Numbered from the stretch's first letter, positions 7,980 to 17,227 are shown. The stretch is 51,222 bases of DNA from JBBRRP01 sp038251425 (GCA_038251425.1 JBBSBI010000013.1:1-51222); one strand, 5' to 3'. Notes: generated from the sequence alone by a model not told the origin. Translations and numbers: made by a program.

Positions 7980-9400
7980 TGGAAGCGCCTCCCTCGGTGC
8001 CGTTGCGCTCGCTCGATGAGCTCACGCTTCGCGATGGGTACTCCCTCGAAGATCTCGTCGATCGCACGGTCCTCGGTGAAATGATTCGTAGCTTCTACGA
8101 CTTGTTTCGCTTGCCTCTCAGAATTTACAGTGCTTCAGGGCAGCTGCTCGCGGACGCGACAGAGCAGCATCCTTTCTACGCTTATTTGAACGAATTCAAG
8201 GCCACTCGGGAGGCTGTTCAGGGCACGGTAGACGGAATCAAACAGATCAACCCTGCCGAAACGGGAGAGCTGACCTTCCCTTGCGTATCGGGAGCGGTCT
8301 ATCGCATTGTGAGTATCACCTACGATACCCGTGCGATGGGTCGAATGGTGATCGGCCCGTTTGTTCCGGCAGGCGTTTTGGAAGTCAGCCCGGAGCTTCG
8401 AGAACGTGCGGCAGGGCTCGATCCTGTGAAGCTGCAAGCGCTTTTCTCCCAGATGCCACGAGTGCGCGAAGAAACAGTTTCGCAGATAGCTCGCCACCTG
8501 TGCAAATCGCTCGATCTCATCTTGTTCTCAGGCCATCGCGCCTTGCTTTCTTCGAATATGCACCTAGCGAGCGTGCGCGAAAGCTATAAGGAATTGGAGA
8601 GCAAGAACGCGAAGCTCCAAGAAGCCTATGATCGGCTGAAGGAGTTGGATCGATTGAAGAGCAACTTCCTGGCAACCGTTTCGCACGAACTCCGCACGCC
8701 GCTCACCTCCATCATCGGGTACAGCGAGATGCTTTCGGAGGGCATCGCGGGGGACCTCACGGAGGAGCAGCGCGAGTTCGTGCGCACCATTTACGAGAAA
8801 GGCGAGCAGCTGCTCCAGCTGATCAAAGGCCTCCTCGATCTATCGAAATTAGAGAGTGGCACGATGAGCCTGAAAAAGGCCTATTCGCCCGTGGGGCCTC
8901 TGGTGCGAGACATCGCCCAGACAGTCGCGCCGACGGCTCGCAAGAAGAACGTCGGTATCCATGTGCACGTGGAAGCGGGCATTCCCGAGATGTGGGCCGA
9001 TACGGCTCGCTTGCGCCAGGTTTTTCTGAATGTTGTCGATAACGCCATCAAGTTCACTCCGGAAGGTGGCACGGTCACGCTGAGCGCCAGGATCACGACA
9101 CTTGATGCGAGCCCTGAAGATGTGGGCGGCTTGGTGCTGATGGCACGCCGCCAGGCCATCGAATTCCGAATCGCAGACTCTGGCATTGGCATTCCAGATC
9201 CAGAGAAGGGACGCGTTTTTGACGCTTTTTATCAGGTTGATTCTAGCTCCACCCGCGAACAGGGCGGCACGGGCCTCGGGCTTTCGATCGTTAGAAGGTT
9301 GGTGGAGAGTCACAATGGTCGCGTGAGCATTGAAGACAATCAGCCCAACGGCGCAGTCTTCGTGGTGGTGATCCCCTGTCGTCGTGCAACGATGGCCTAG
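7979..9400 (+). CDS. Cytosolic sensor histidine kinase with N-terminal PocR-like domain
   Basis: A 473-residue protein without membrane segments. The N-terminus (about 30-190) looks like a PocR ligand-binding sensor domain, with the 'FRLPLRIYSASGQLLAD' start and 'AMGRMVIGPFVPAG' core. A coiled stretch (about 198-228) follows. Then come HisKA with the phosphorylated His in 'TVSHELRTPLTSIIGYSEM' (H236), and HATPase_c with N box 'NVVDNAIKFTPEGG', G1 'DSGIGIPDPE' and G2 'GTGLGLSI'. It begins inside the stop codon of the MglA-like gene (TGATG), which suggests coupled translation and a shared pathway. No response regulator is adjacent; an orphan receiver lies at 41106. The ligand is unknown. Confidence 0.9.
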   Translation: MEAPPSVPLRSLDELTLRDGYSLEDLVDRTVLGEMIRSFYDLFRLPLRIYSASGQLLADATEQHPFYAYLNEFKATREAVQGTVDGIKQINPAETGELTFPCVSGAVYRIVSITYDTRAMGRMVIGPFVPAGVLEVSPELRERAAGLDPVKLQALFSQMPRVREETVSQIARHLCKSLDLILFSGHRALLSSNMHLASVRESYKELESKNAKLQEAYDRLKELDRLKSNFLATVSHELRTPLTSIIGYSEMLSEGIAGDLTEEQREFVRTIYEKGEQLLQLIKGLLDLSKLESGTMSLKKAYSPVGPLVRDIAQTVAPTARKKNVGIHVHVEAGIPEMWADTARLRQVFLNVVDNAIKFTPEGGTVTLSARITTLDASPEDVGGLVLMARRQAIEFRIADSGIGIPDPEKGRVFDAFYQVDSSSTREQGGTGLGLSIVRRLVESHNGRVSIEDNQPNGAVFVVVIPCRRATMA

Positions 9401-9420
9401 CACCTGCGCTTAGGTTTTTT
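9397..9420 (+). terminator. Possible weak intrinsic terminator after the kinase gene
   Basis: A CCTA...TAGG short stem is followed directly by a run of six T at about 9415-9420. The stem is only 4 bases, so support is weak. Confidence 0.2.
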
Positions 9421-9465
9421 GGAGGGGGATTTCGCGAAGTGCTCGGCCGCGCTAGCGTTCCTTGA

Positions 9466-10488
9466 GTGAAGCCGCTCTCAGAGTTTGAAGCGATCGCCTT
9501 AATTGGCCGACTAGCGTCGCGTACGCATCAAACCTTAGGCGGAGCAGCCAGCGGCCACGTCGAATTGGGGATCGGGGATGACGCAGCCCTCTTGCGGATA
9601 GGCAAGGAGCGCCTCTTGGTGAGCGTTGATGCCTGTGTCGAAGGGGTTCATTTCGAGCGTGAGCTCATTGGGTTTTCCGATCTTGGGTTCAAAGCGACCC
9701 AAGCGGCCCTAAGCGATCTTGCCTCGATGGGTGCGGTTCCCCTCGGATTAACGTCTGCGCTCTCGTTGCCCGCCGGCTTTTCGCGAACAGAACTCCTGCA
9801 GCTGACGCGTGGTCAGTTGGCAGCGGTGAAGCTGGCAAAATGCCCGATGATCGGCGGTAATGTTGCTCGTTCTCCCCAGGTATCTCTGACCACCACTGTG
9901 CTGGGCAAAGCTCGGAAGCCTGTACTTCGCTCAGGCGCGCGCCCCGGGGACGAAGTATGGCTGATTGGGCCGGTTGGATTGGCGGCGTTGGGTTTGGCGT
10001 TGTTGCGCGCCCGTCAACGGCCGCGTCTTGCAAAAGGTTCCGCACCACACCCGCGGTTAGGGTTGAGTGCCTTTGAATGGAGGTGCGTGCAGAGCTGGCG
10101 TCGCCCGATCGCGAGGTTGTCTGAGGGCCTCAAGTTGGCGGCTCGCGCTCATTCGCTGATTGATGTGTCGGATGGGCTCGCCCAAGATCTCGGACATATC
10201 GCGCAGGCGAGCGAAGTGAAAATCATTCTTGACGCAGCTCAAATCAAATCAGGCTGGCCGCCTGATTTCGCACGAACCTGCGAGAAGCTCGGCCTGGCAC
10301 CACTCGAGCTTAGCCTCACCGGTGGCGAGGACTATGCGCTGCTGGCCACCGGTTCTCGCTCAAAACGGCCGCCATTTGCTCGTTCGATTGGAGTTGTCGA
10401 GGCTGGCAAAGGCACCTGGCTTCAGACCGAAAGCGGAAAACTACGCCGTCTGAGCCAGGGCGGATTTGATCACTTGCGCATGAGCTAG
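9466..10488 (+). CDS. thiL: Thiamine-monophosphate kinase (ThiL)
   Basis: A 340-residue enzyme that makes thiamine diphosphate from thiamine monophosphate and ATP. It shows the PurM/AIR-synthetase-type fold with 'ELGIGDDAALL' near residue 33, 'VSVDACVEGVHF' near 52, the 'DLASMGAVPLG' segment, 'DVSDGLAQDLGHIA' around 225 and 'LTGGEDYALLAT' around 275. The start is a GTG at 9466; there is no clear ribosome-binding site. No other thi gene is close by. It lies 65 bases after the kinase gene and may or may not share its transcript. It is convergent with the following lipoprotein gene. Confidence 0.92.
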   Translation: MKPLSEFEAIALIGRLASRTHQTLGGAASGHVELGIGDDAALLRIGKERLLVSVDACVEGVHFERELIGFSDLGFKATQAALSDLASMGAVPLGLTSALSLPAGFSRTELLQLTRGQLAAVKLAKCPMIGGNVARSPQVSLTTTVLGKARKPVLRSGARPGDEVWLIGPVGLAALGLALLRARQRPRLAKGSAPHPRLGLSAFEWRCVQSWRRPIARLSEGLKLAARAHSLIDVSDGLAQDLGHIAQASEVKIILDAAQIKSGWPPDFARTCEKLGLAPLELSLTGGEDYALLATGSRSKRPPFARSIGVVEAGKGTWLQTESGKLRRLSQGGFDHLRMS

Positions 10489-10551
10489 CTCGTTTTTGAG
10501 TGCGCTGCGTTTTCTAAGCGTGACTGAAGGACACACCTAGGCAGCGCTATC

Positions 10552-10980
10552 TTACTGGCAGGCCGCGGGAATTCCGGCGCCTTTGAGCGCCCCCTGGACT
10601 GCGGCGACGATGCTTTGCTTCTGCTGCCCCTGGGCAACTAGGGAATCACACAAGCCAGCGGCTTGCAGCATGTATCCGTTGTTCGGAGGTGGGGCGCTGG
10701 CAGCATTCTGCTTGAGTGCAGAACAGCACTTCTTCAGGCTAGGCCCAGCGACGCCGGTTCCCTTCTTCACTTCAGGGGCAGCAGCATCCGGCTCTATCCT
10801 AGCCTCAGGCTCGGGTGCAAGCTCAAGCGGAGGGGGCGGTGCCGCGACGGGAGCGGCAGCGGGCAACGGTGGCGGTGGCTCTTCCTTCTTGCAACCTGCC
10901 GTGGACACGGCTGCCAATGCGCTGAGCCCCAGCAACGTGAAAGCGAACTTCAAACCCAAACGCGCACTCTGTCGATTCAT
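10552..10980 (-). CDS. Small Pro-rich lipoprotein with a Cys-containing C-terminal helical domain
   Basis: A 142-residue protein from the ATG at 10980, preceded by AGAGGA; a longer frame from 11028 lacks a signal at its start. The signal peptide ends in the lipobox-like 'VSTAGC'. A low-complexity Pro/Ala linker (about 35-75) leads to a compact C-terminal domain with 'LKKCCSALKQNA', 'AAGLCDSLVAQG' and a terminal 'AACQ', four cysteines in all, probably disulfide-bonded in the periplasm. The domain looks like those seen repeatedly in polyangial lipoproteins, with no known function. It is downstream of nrdJ on the same strand's far side, so it is transcribed after it. Confidence 0.75.
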   Translation of the reverse strand: MNRQSARLGLKFAFTLLGLSALAAVSTAGCKKEEPPPPLPAAAPVAAPPPPLELAPEPEARIEPDAAAPEVKKGTGVAGPSLKKCCSALKQNAASAPPPNNGYMLQAAGLCDSLVAQGQQKQSIVAAVQGALKGAGIPAACQ

Positions 10981-11092
10981 CGCAACTATCCTCTCGGCCT
11001 CATAGGCCGGCCTCTCAGGGCACGACACCCAGCTGTTCTCTTTACTACCCCCAGGCTTCTATGCCCAGGGGCAGCCTCCGCAATCCGCGAGC

Positions 11093-14000
11093 TTAGCTAC
11101 AGCCCATCGAATTGCCGCAGTTCAGGCACTTATAGCAGGCGCCATTCCGTACCGTGATGTGGCCACAACCATCGCACACTGGCGCATCGCCCATCATTTC
11201 TTCTAGCTGCGCATCAAGTGAACCGTGAGCGCCGCCGCTGCTTCCAAGCTCAAGCCCGACCGGCTCTGCGGGCGCTTGGGCCTGCACGAGATTCTTATCC
11301 GTGGGATCCTCAATCTGAAGAGGCTCATCGGCCGGCTTTACCTGGGCGAAATCATAGCGCTTGAGATACTCAACGCCGAGCACGCGGAAGATATAATCCA
11401 CAATTGAAGTTGAGAACTTGATGTTAGGGTGGCCCGTGACAACGCCGTGCGGTTCGAAGCGTGTGAACGTGAATTGCTCGACGAATTGCTCAAGCGGCAC
11501 TCCATATTGCAGGCCCACCGACACCGACATGGCAAAACAATTCATGAGCGAGCGGAAGGCTGCTCCCTCCTTGTGCATGTCGATGAAGATCTCACCCAAG
11601 GAGCCGTCTTCATATTCGCCCGTGCGCAGGAAGACTTTGTGCCCACCGACCTGCGCCTCCTGAGTGAAACCGCGGCGCTTCTTAGGCAAGCGTACGCGAG
11701 AACCTTGTGGCTGTGTCGGTATGGCTGCCGCCCGAACCTGAACGGCTGCGGCAAGTGCTGGCTCTTCTGTTGGTTGTTCGGTCTTCTTGTCGCTGGTAGA
11801 GAGCGGCTGGGAGGATTTGCAGCCATCGCGATACAGAGCAACGGCCTTGAGCCCAAGCTTCCAACCTTCAGCATAGATCTGCCGAACATCTTCGACCGTA
11901 GCTTCGCTCGGCAAATTGACGGTCTTGCTGATCGCGCCTGACAAGAAAGGCTGAGCCGCAGCCATCATCTTGACGTGCGACATCGGAGCGAGAAACCGCT
12001 CGCCCGTCTTGCCACAACGATTCGCACAATCAAAAACGGCGTAGTGCTCTGCGCGTAGGCCGGGAGCTCCCTCAATCGTCATGCGACCGACGATGACATT
12101 GTTGGCTTTTTCGATTTGTGCTGCGGTAAAACCGAGGTGTTTCAGCAAGCTAAAGCCGGGCTGGCTGATCTTGGCGGTTGTCACACCCAAGCGCTCGTAG
12201 GCTTCTTTGCCCACGACCCAGGGAGCAAATGCCATTCCCAGATCAAACACACCGACCAGTGCGTTCTCCACCTTGGCCAGATCTTCGTCAGTGAAGCCCT
12301 TCTCACGCAACGAACCGCGGTTCACCTCGGGTGCTCCCAACAAGGTGTTGGTACCCGACACAAAGGCCACAATTTCGCAAATTTGCGCTTCGCTGTAGGC
12401 CAAGCGGCGCAATGCTTCTGGCACTGACTGATTAACAATCTTGAAGTAGCCACCGCCGGCCAGCTTCTTGAACTTAACCAACGCAAAATCAGGCTCGATG
12501 CCCGTCGTGTCGCAATCCATCAACAGGCCAATCGTGCCCGTAGGTGCGAGCACGGTGGACTGTGCGTTCCTGAAGCCGAAGCTTTCACCGAGCTCCACCA
12601 CATTGTCCCAATCCTCACACGCCGCACGCCAGAGAATGTCCGGGCACTCATCACGATTGAGCGCGTACGCTGCTTCCTGGTGCATTCGCATCACCTTGAG
12701 CATCGGCTCGCGGTTCTTGTAGTAGCCAGGGAAGGGGCCCTTCGCGCGCGCCATGTTGGCACTCTGAACGTAGGCATGCCCACACAAAATCGAGGTCAAT
12801 GCCCCGGCGATCGAGCGACCCTTGTCTGAATCGTAGGGGATCCCGAGCAGCATCAATAAGGTGCCGAGATTCGCATAGCCCAGGCCAAGTGGGCGGTAAT
12901 CGTGGGAATTTTTGGCGATGCCCTGGGTCGGATAGCTCGAGAGATCCACCAAAATTTCCTGAGCCATGAAGAACACGTCGACGGCGTGTCGATAACCTTC
13001 AACGTCAAACTCGCCCTTATCGCTCAGGAACTTGATCAGATTGAGCGAGGAAAGATTGCAGGCCGAATCATCCAGGAACATGTATTCGGAGCACGGATTC
13101 GAAGCGTTGATCGGGCCTGTGTTGGGGCAGGTGTGCCAGCGATTGATCGTGGTGTCATATTGCACGCCCGGATCTGCGCAATTCCAGGCAGCTTCCGCGA
13201 CGGTATTCCAGAGCTCCGAAGCGTCGTAGGTGTCGATCACTTCGCCGGTAGTGCGAGCGGTGGTTTGCCATTTGCCGCCACCCAGAGCGGCCTTCATAAA
13301 TTCATCGGTAACACGAATCGAATTGTTCGAATTCTGCCCGCCAATGGTTTTGTAGGCTTCGCCATTAAAATCACTCTCGTAACCGGAAGCGATCAGGGCG
13401 CGCGCCTTTTTCTCTTCGCGGACCTTCCAAGTTATGAAGTCCACAATTTCCGGATGATCCATATCCAGGCACACCATCTTCGCCGCGCGCCGCGTGGTGC
13501 CGCCACTCTTAGTAGCTCCGGCTGCTCTATCGAACACTTCGAGGAAGCTCATCAGCCCGCTCGACGTGCCACCACCGGAAAGCTTTTCCTGCTTGCCTCG
13601 CACGGAACTAAAATTGCTGCCAGTGCCCGAGCCATATTTGAAGAGGCGAGCCTCATTCTTAATCAGCTCATAAATGCCCATCAAATCGTCAGAAACGGCT
13701 TGAATGAAGCAGGCCGAACACTGCGGACGCGAATAGGCGTTGGCGGTTTCGGTGAAGGTATCGGTGCTTTGATTCCACGCCCAGTTGCCGCCGGAACCTT
13801 CAATTCCGTACTGATGGAAGAGCCCGCAATTGAACCAAACGGGTGAGTTGAACGCACCGTACTGGTGGCACAACATCCACGTGAGCTCGTCTTCAAAAGT
13901 TTGCGCGTCTTCCGCGCTTTCGAAATATCCGCCGAAGTCCTCGCCGGCACGACGAATCGTTTTAGAGATACGCTCGACGACCTGGCGAACGCTGACTTCA

Positions 14001-14305
14001 CCTTGGTCTTTGTCGCCGTGTAAGCCCGCCTTGCGGAAATACTTCGACACGACAATGTCGGTGGCGAGCTGCGACCATTGGCTTGGGATCTCCACGCCCT
14101 CCATCTTGAAGACCACGGAGCCGTCAGGATTGGTGATCACGCTCTGCCGGCGTTCCCACACCGTGGACTTCAGCGGATCTTCACCCGCCAGAGTGTAGCG
14201 GCGGCGAAACTTCACCCCGGTTTGTTTCTCGCTCGGTGCTGCCTTACGGCGGCCTTCGCTGCTCTTCACGCCAATTTCCTGACCCACGATCGTCGATTGC
14301 GCCAT
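11093..14305 (-). CDS. nrdJ: Adenosylcobalamin-dependent (class II) ribonucleoside-diphosphate reductase
   Basis: A 1070-residue protein. It reduces ribonucleotides to deoxyribonucleotides through an AdoCbl radical, independent of oxygen. Visible parts are an N-terminal domain, the large alpha/beta barrel with 'NSPVWFNCGL' (about 153-162), 'NPCSE' (403-407) and 'CNLSSLNL', a TSCPD-type region near 890-990 (GYEDGSLGEIFIDM is not TSCPD-perfect but fits), and a C-terminal Zn-binding tail with CDGCG and CYKCLNCGNSMGC Cys motifs. The tail carries the cysteines that re-reduce the active site. I chose the ATG at 14305 because TTGAGGAGG lies just upstream; the frame extends 5 codons further. No nrdA/B or nrdD partner is in the window. 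Long plus-strand frames opposite this gene are shadows. Confidence 0.95.
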   Translation of the reverse strand: MAQSTIVGQEIGVKSSEGRRKAAPSEKQTGVKFRRRYTLAGEDPLKSTVWERRQSVITNPDGSVVFKMEGVEIPSQWSQLATDIVVSKYFRKAGLHGDKDQGEVSVRQVVERISKTIRRAGEDFGGYFESAEDAQTFEDELTWMLCHQYGAFNSPVWFNCGLFHQYGIEGSGGNWAWNQSTDTFTETANAYSRPQCSACFIQAVSDDLMGIYELIKNEARLFKYGSGTGSNFSSVRGKQEKLSGGGTSSGLMSFLEVFDRAAGATKSGGTTRRAAKMVCLDMDHPEIVDFITWKVREEKKARALIASGYESDFNGEAYKTIGGQNSNNSIRVTDEFMKAALGGGKWQTTARTTGEVIDTYDASELWNTVAEAAWNCADPGVQYDTTINRWHTCPNTGPINASNPCSEYMFLDDSACNLSSLNLIKFLSDKGEFDVEGYRHAVDVFFMAQEILVDLSSYPTQGIAKNSHDYRPLGLGYANLGTLLMLLGIPYDSDKGRSIAGALTSILCGHAYVQSANMARAKGPFPGYYKNREPMLKVMRMHQEAAYALNRDECPDILWRAACEDWDNVVELGESFGFRNAQSTVLAPTGTIGLLMDCDTTGIEPDFALVKFKKLAGGGYFKIVNQSVPEALRRLAYSEAQICEIVAFVSGTNTLLGAPEVNRGSLREKGFTDEDLAKVENALVGVFDLGMAFAPWVVGKEAYERLGVTTAKISQPGFSLLKHLGFTAAQIEKANNVIVGRMTIEGAPGLRAEHYAVFDCANRCGKTGERFLAPMSHVKMMAAAQPFLSGAISKTVNLPSEATVEDVRQIYAEGWKLGLKAVALYRDGCKSSQPLSTSDKKTEQPTEEPALAAAVQVRAAAIPTQPQGSRVRLPKKRRGFTQEAQVGGHKVFLRTGEYEDGSLGEIFIDMHKEGAAFRSLMNCFAMSVSVGLQYGVPLEQFVEQFTFTRFEPHGVVTGHPNIKFSTSIVDYIFRVLGVEYLKRYDFAQVKPADEPLQIEDPTDKNLVQAQAPAEPVGLELGSSGGAHGSLDAQLEEMMGDAPVCDGCGHITVRNGACYKCLNCGNSMGCS

Positions 14306-14685
14306 CAATTGCCTCCTCAAAAAACTCGGTTCAATTAAGACTCTGCTTGCCTACGAATCCCACTCATGCACACATTCAGACGTTGACGGACCCCAGACAA
14401 ACACCCACCTAGACCCGTCCCAAGTCAGCCGACAGGCTGTCCGGGCTGGTCGAGTGGTGATGGCCCTCCAATCACCGCCAGCTTCATTTCCGATGCCCTG
14501 AGCCGGCCCTGGCACCCCCCTAGTTGGTTTGGGGAAGCGTCAGTCGGTTCGGGGTGGTCGTTGCGACTTTCCTTTTTTCGACTTCAGGTGAAGAGAAGTT
14601 CAGTACCGCATCTTCGTTTTGTCTTCAAGCCTTGACATCGTGTGCACGTAATAGACGGGTTGAGAAACCCAAGAACCACCCTGAT

Positions 14686-14703
14686 ACCCCAATCAATTGG
14701 GGT
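14686..14703. promoter_or_regulatory. 18-base palindrome ACCCCAATCAATTGGGGT
   Basis: Two perfect 8-base arms (ACCCCAAT/ATTGGGGT) around a 2-base centre, too tight to form an RNA hairpin loop. This is the form of a site for a dimeric DNA-binding protein. It lies about 380 bases upstream of the nrdJ start and just past the probable end of the preceding transcript. Confidence 0.35.
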
Positions 14704-14715
14704 TCGGCAAGTTAA

Positions 14716-14756
14716 AACCACTAGAATTAGCCCAAGGGCCCTAAGGGCTCGTGGTT
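14716..14756 (-). terminator. Nested hairpin, candidate terminator of the 14861-15595 lipoprotein gene
   Basis: On the minus strand AACCAC...GTGGTT encloses AGCCC...GGGCT, and GTGGTT runs into TTAA. It lies about 105 bases after the lipoprotein stop codon. The T-run is short, so the call is moderate. Confidence 0.35.
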
Positions 14757-14860
14757 ACTGAACTTTCGCACCCCCTGAACACAATTTACCCACCCATCCG
14801 ACACGTGATGGCCACAACTCATCCCCAGATACTCCACCCGGCCGGAAAGCCAAACTAAAC

Positions 14861-15595
14861 TCAGGGGGCAGGCAAGGTGCCTGTGACCAGGGCTGTGCCC
14901 GGAAAATCGAAAGCAACGGGCAGGGTGCACAGCACCTTTTCGGACGCCACGCAGGTAGCTCCGGCGGCCGTCTCGGTGAGAGCCACACACATCTTCGCCA
15001 TGTAGCGACCCGGCGGGACGCAGCTTCTCTCCTGACAAAGACTCGCAGCTCCGCAGGAGTTAGCTAAAAACCGAGTACCATCCCAGACATACTCCAGCCC
15101 CAGCGTGGTAAGAGGGGCGTTCTTGCAGACTGCTGCCTTGCAAATCGCCTGCTCGCAGCGGTCGCAGGTTACTGCTCCGCAGGGCAAATCAACGACGACG
15201 CTTGCCCCTTCGCTGCTGGTGATCTCGAGCCACCCGACAGAACAGGTATTCCCGCAGTAACTGTTAGCCATTGCCGCTGGCGGCGGGACTGCCCGGAGCG
15301 TGACGTTGCCGAGCGCGCATAAGCTGGCGGCCTTGGAGCCTCCGCTTTGAGCGCTGCCGCCAGAGCTCGCCGACGCGCCGCCGCTCCCCAGCGCCGAGCC
15401 CGTGTTGAGCCCGAGATTGGCGCCTGTTCCGCTACCGTTAGCTCCGCCTGACACCGTGGGAAGTACGCCGGGGGCCAGGCTAGCGAGGCCATTTCCGCCG
15501 GATCCGTCGGCATTCAGGGCATCGCCGGCACGAAATTCCGCACTGCACGCGAGAAGCGTCAGCCAAAGGAGTGGGGCAGAGCGACGGAGCAACAT
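14861..15595 (-). CDS. Secreted Cys-rich lipoprotein with Gly/Ser linker
   Basis: A 244-residue protein. The signal peptide ends in 'LTLLACSA', a good lipobox with Cys17. Residues about 30-85 are a Gly/Ser/Ala low-complexity linker. The C-terminal part (about 90-244) has some 14 cysteines in pairs such as CDRCEQAIC, CVPPG and CALTET, which suggests a disulfide-rich extracellular domain. It includes an 'RYMAKMCV' and an 'VAFDFPG' segment reminiscent of beta-sandwich folds. I do not recognise a family. It lies downstream of the M16 peptidase pair on the same strand (57 bases), and may be cotranscribed with it. Confidence 0.75.
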   Translation of the reverse strand: MLLRRSAPLLWLTLLACSAEFRAGDALNADGSGGNGLASLAPGVLPTVSGGANGSGTGANLGLNTGSALGSGGASASSGGSAQSGGSKAASLCALGNVTLRAVPPPAAMANSYCGNTCSVGWLEITSSEGASVVVDLPCGAVTCDRCEQAICKAAVCKNAPLTTLGLEYVWDGTRFLANSCGAASLCQERSCVPPGRYMAKMCVALTETAAGATCVASEKVLCTLPVAFDFPGTALVTGTLPAP

Positions 15596-15652
15596 GATGC
15601 GCTACGCCAGTAGCCTAGCTGCAAATGAACGCAGAGTCGAACTAGCTAAGAC

Positions 15653-17227
15653 TCACTCAGGCACGTCCAGTGTGACATTTGGATCATGGGGAAGCAGCAC
15701 CTGAGTGGCAAACTCCTTCTCGGGATCCACCACGCTCACCTTTCCGAATCGCGCCAGCGGCTTAGCAATTCGATCCGCATCGCCGGCAACAACGATGATG
15801 ACGCGCCCCGGCACGTAGTAGCGGGCGGCGACTTCTTCAACGGTGGCGGCGTTCAGGTCCCGCACCTGTTGTCGATACTGGTCGTAGTAATCGTCGGCGA
15901 GCCCGAGCACGGCGAGATGCGTGCTGAGCTCGGCGACGGTTCCGAGAGTTTCCAGCTGAATCAGGAAGCTATCGGAGAGATATTGCGACGCGGTCTGCAG
16001 TTCGTCAGCGCTCGGCGGGGAGTGGCCCAGCTTGGTGTAATTGTCGAGCAGAGCCTGCACCGCCAGCGGTGTTTTGGCGGTTTGTGTGCCCGCGGAGAGA
16101 ATGATGGGCACGGGACCATGCGCTAGCTCTGCCACGTCGGAGTACGTGCTGTACGCCAGCGAGCGTTGCTCGCGCACGTCCAGAAACAGCCTGCCAGAAA
16201 CGCCACCGCCCAAAATTTGATCCGCAACTGCGAGGGCAGCCCAGTGCTCGACGGCGCGCTCTGGTCCGAGTGTCGCCAGGCGAATTTCACTTTGAGCAGC
16301 ACCGGGTCGATTGGCTATCCAGACGCTCGTCTGCTCAGGCAGATTGGGGCGCGTGAAGTTGGGAAGGGCGGGGGCACCACCCGTCCAATTCTTGAATAGG
16401 CGCTCTGCTTCACGGGACAGATCATCCGTAGCGATGTCGCCTGCGACAACGAGCATTGAATTCCCAGGAGTGACGTTCGCCTTGTACCAGCGTTTGCAGT
16501 CCGCAAGCGTTAGCTGCTTGAGGCTTTCGGGGCTGGCGTCGTACTTGGAGTAGGCGTGCTGACCTGAAGGAAGGCGAAAGAGTTCGCGATACATCAACAT
16601 GTTGGCGGCCCAGCCGGCGCTCCCTTTCGCGGAGCCTTTGACCCGATCCAGCTCGCGCTCCTTGAGCTTCTTGAACTCCGCGGAGTCAAACCTCGGCGCC
16701 GTGGCGACGGCCGCCAATAGCTCCAGCGCCGGCTCAAGATTGTGCCGCGTGACGGACATTGAGATCTGCGTTTTGTCGCGGCTGGTGACGATATCCAGCC
16801 CCGAACCCAAGGCTTCCGCTCGCTCCATGAGCGACTGGCTGGTGTATTTCCCAGCCCCGCCCGCTTTGAGCAGCTCGCCTGTTAGGCTGGCGAGGCCAGC
16901 CTTGTCAGTATCCGAGGCGACGCCCGACTTAATGACCAGGCGCAACTCAATGATAGGAAATCTGCCGTGGCGAATAGCGCGCAGCTCAAGACCATTATTC
17001 AGCTTGCGATGCTCAATTTTCGGAAACTTGAGCTCAGGTGTCAGGCCTCGTGGCGGAGGGCTTGCAAAGGGATCCGCTTCGACCTTGGTAGGAACCACGG
17101 GCGCGGCAGGCCGCAGGGTCATGGGTACCGGGCTCTGTGGCAGCGCCGGGCTGCGGCATTCGAGCGCGACCAAACCCAAAAACAGGGAGCCCAACGAGAG
17201 ACAACGGAATGAGAGGCAGTATTTCAC
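15653..17227 (-). CDS. M16-family peptidase-like protein lacking the zinc-binding motif
   Basis: A 524-residue protein with a signal-like N-terminus, so probably periplasmic. Two M16-type halves are visible: an N-terminal domain (about 70-250) starting with 'RKLNNGLELRAIRHGR', and a C-terminal domain with 'VRDLNAATVEEVAARYYVP'. Where active M16 enzymes have HxxEH, this one reads 'LASLTGELLKAGG', so the zinc ligands are absent. It overlaps the ATG/stop of the upstream active M16 gene by 4 bases (ATGA), so the two are translationally coupled. Heterodimers of one active and one inactive M16 subunit are known. It most likely forms the closing half of such a clamshell protease. Confidence 0.9.
   Translation of the reverse strand: MKYCLSFRCLSLGSLFLGLVALECRSPALPQSPVPMTLRPAAPVVPTKVEADPFASPPPRGLTPELKFPKIEHRKLNNGLELRAIRHGRFPIIELRLVIKSGVASDTDKAGLASLTGELLKAGGAGKYTSQSLMERAEALGSGLDIVTSRDKTQISMSVTRHNLEPALELLAAVATAPRFDSAEFKKLKERELDRVKGSAKGSAGWAANMLMYRELFRLPSGQHAYSKYDASPESLKQLTLADCKRWYKANVTPGNSMLVVAGDIATDDLSREAERLFKNWTGGAPALPNFTRPNLPEQTSVWIANRPGAAQSEIRLATLGPERAVEHWAALAVADQILGGGVSGRLFLDVREQRSLAYSTYSDVAELAHGPVPIILSAGTQTAKTPLAVQALLDNYTKLGHSPPSADELQTASQYLSDSFLIQLETLGTVAELSTHLAVLGLADDYYDQYRQQVRDLNAATVEEVAARYYVPGRVIIVVAGDADRIAKPLARFGKVSVVDPEKEFATQVLLPHDPNVTLDVPE

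Larger units (their letters stand above)
14306..14860. other. 555-base intergenic region upstream of nrdJ
   Basis: No convincing gene. The region holds the nrdJ ribosome-binding site, a possible terminator for the upstream lipoprotein gene and an 18-base palindrome (both listed separately). A hairpin GGTGAT...ATCACC lies near 14457-14478. Repeated GGTT(C/T)GGGG words occur around 14526-14570. I looked for an AdoCbl riboswitch (B12 box, conserved core) and did not find one. Confidence 0.5.

Noticed and set aside
10997..11092. Hairpins GGCCT-CAT-AGGCC and CCCCTGGGC...GCCTGGGG between nrdJ and the small lipoprotein
   Set aside because: Stems are short or mismatched and lack T-runs; I do not call terminators.
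12902..13846. Long plus-strand frame of 314 codons inside nrdJ
   Set aside because: It lies wholly opposite the nrdJ coding sequence, has no recognisable domain and follows the codon bias of the opposite gene.
14306..14600. AdoCbl riboswitch upstream of nrdJ
   Set aside because: A short GCCAGGGCCGGCTC-like match to the B12 box occurs on the minus strand near 14500-14515, but the rest of the conserved core is missing.
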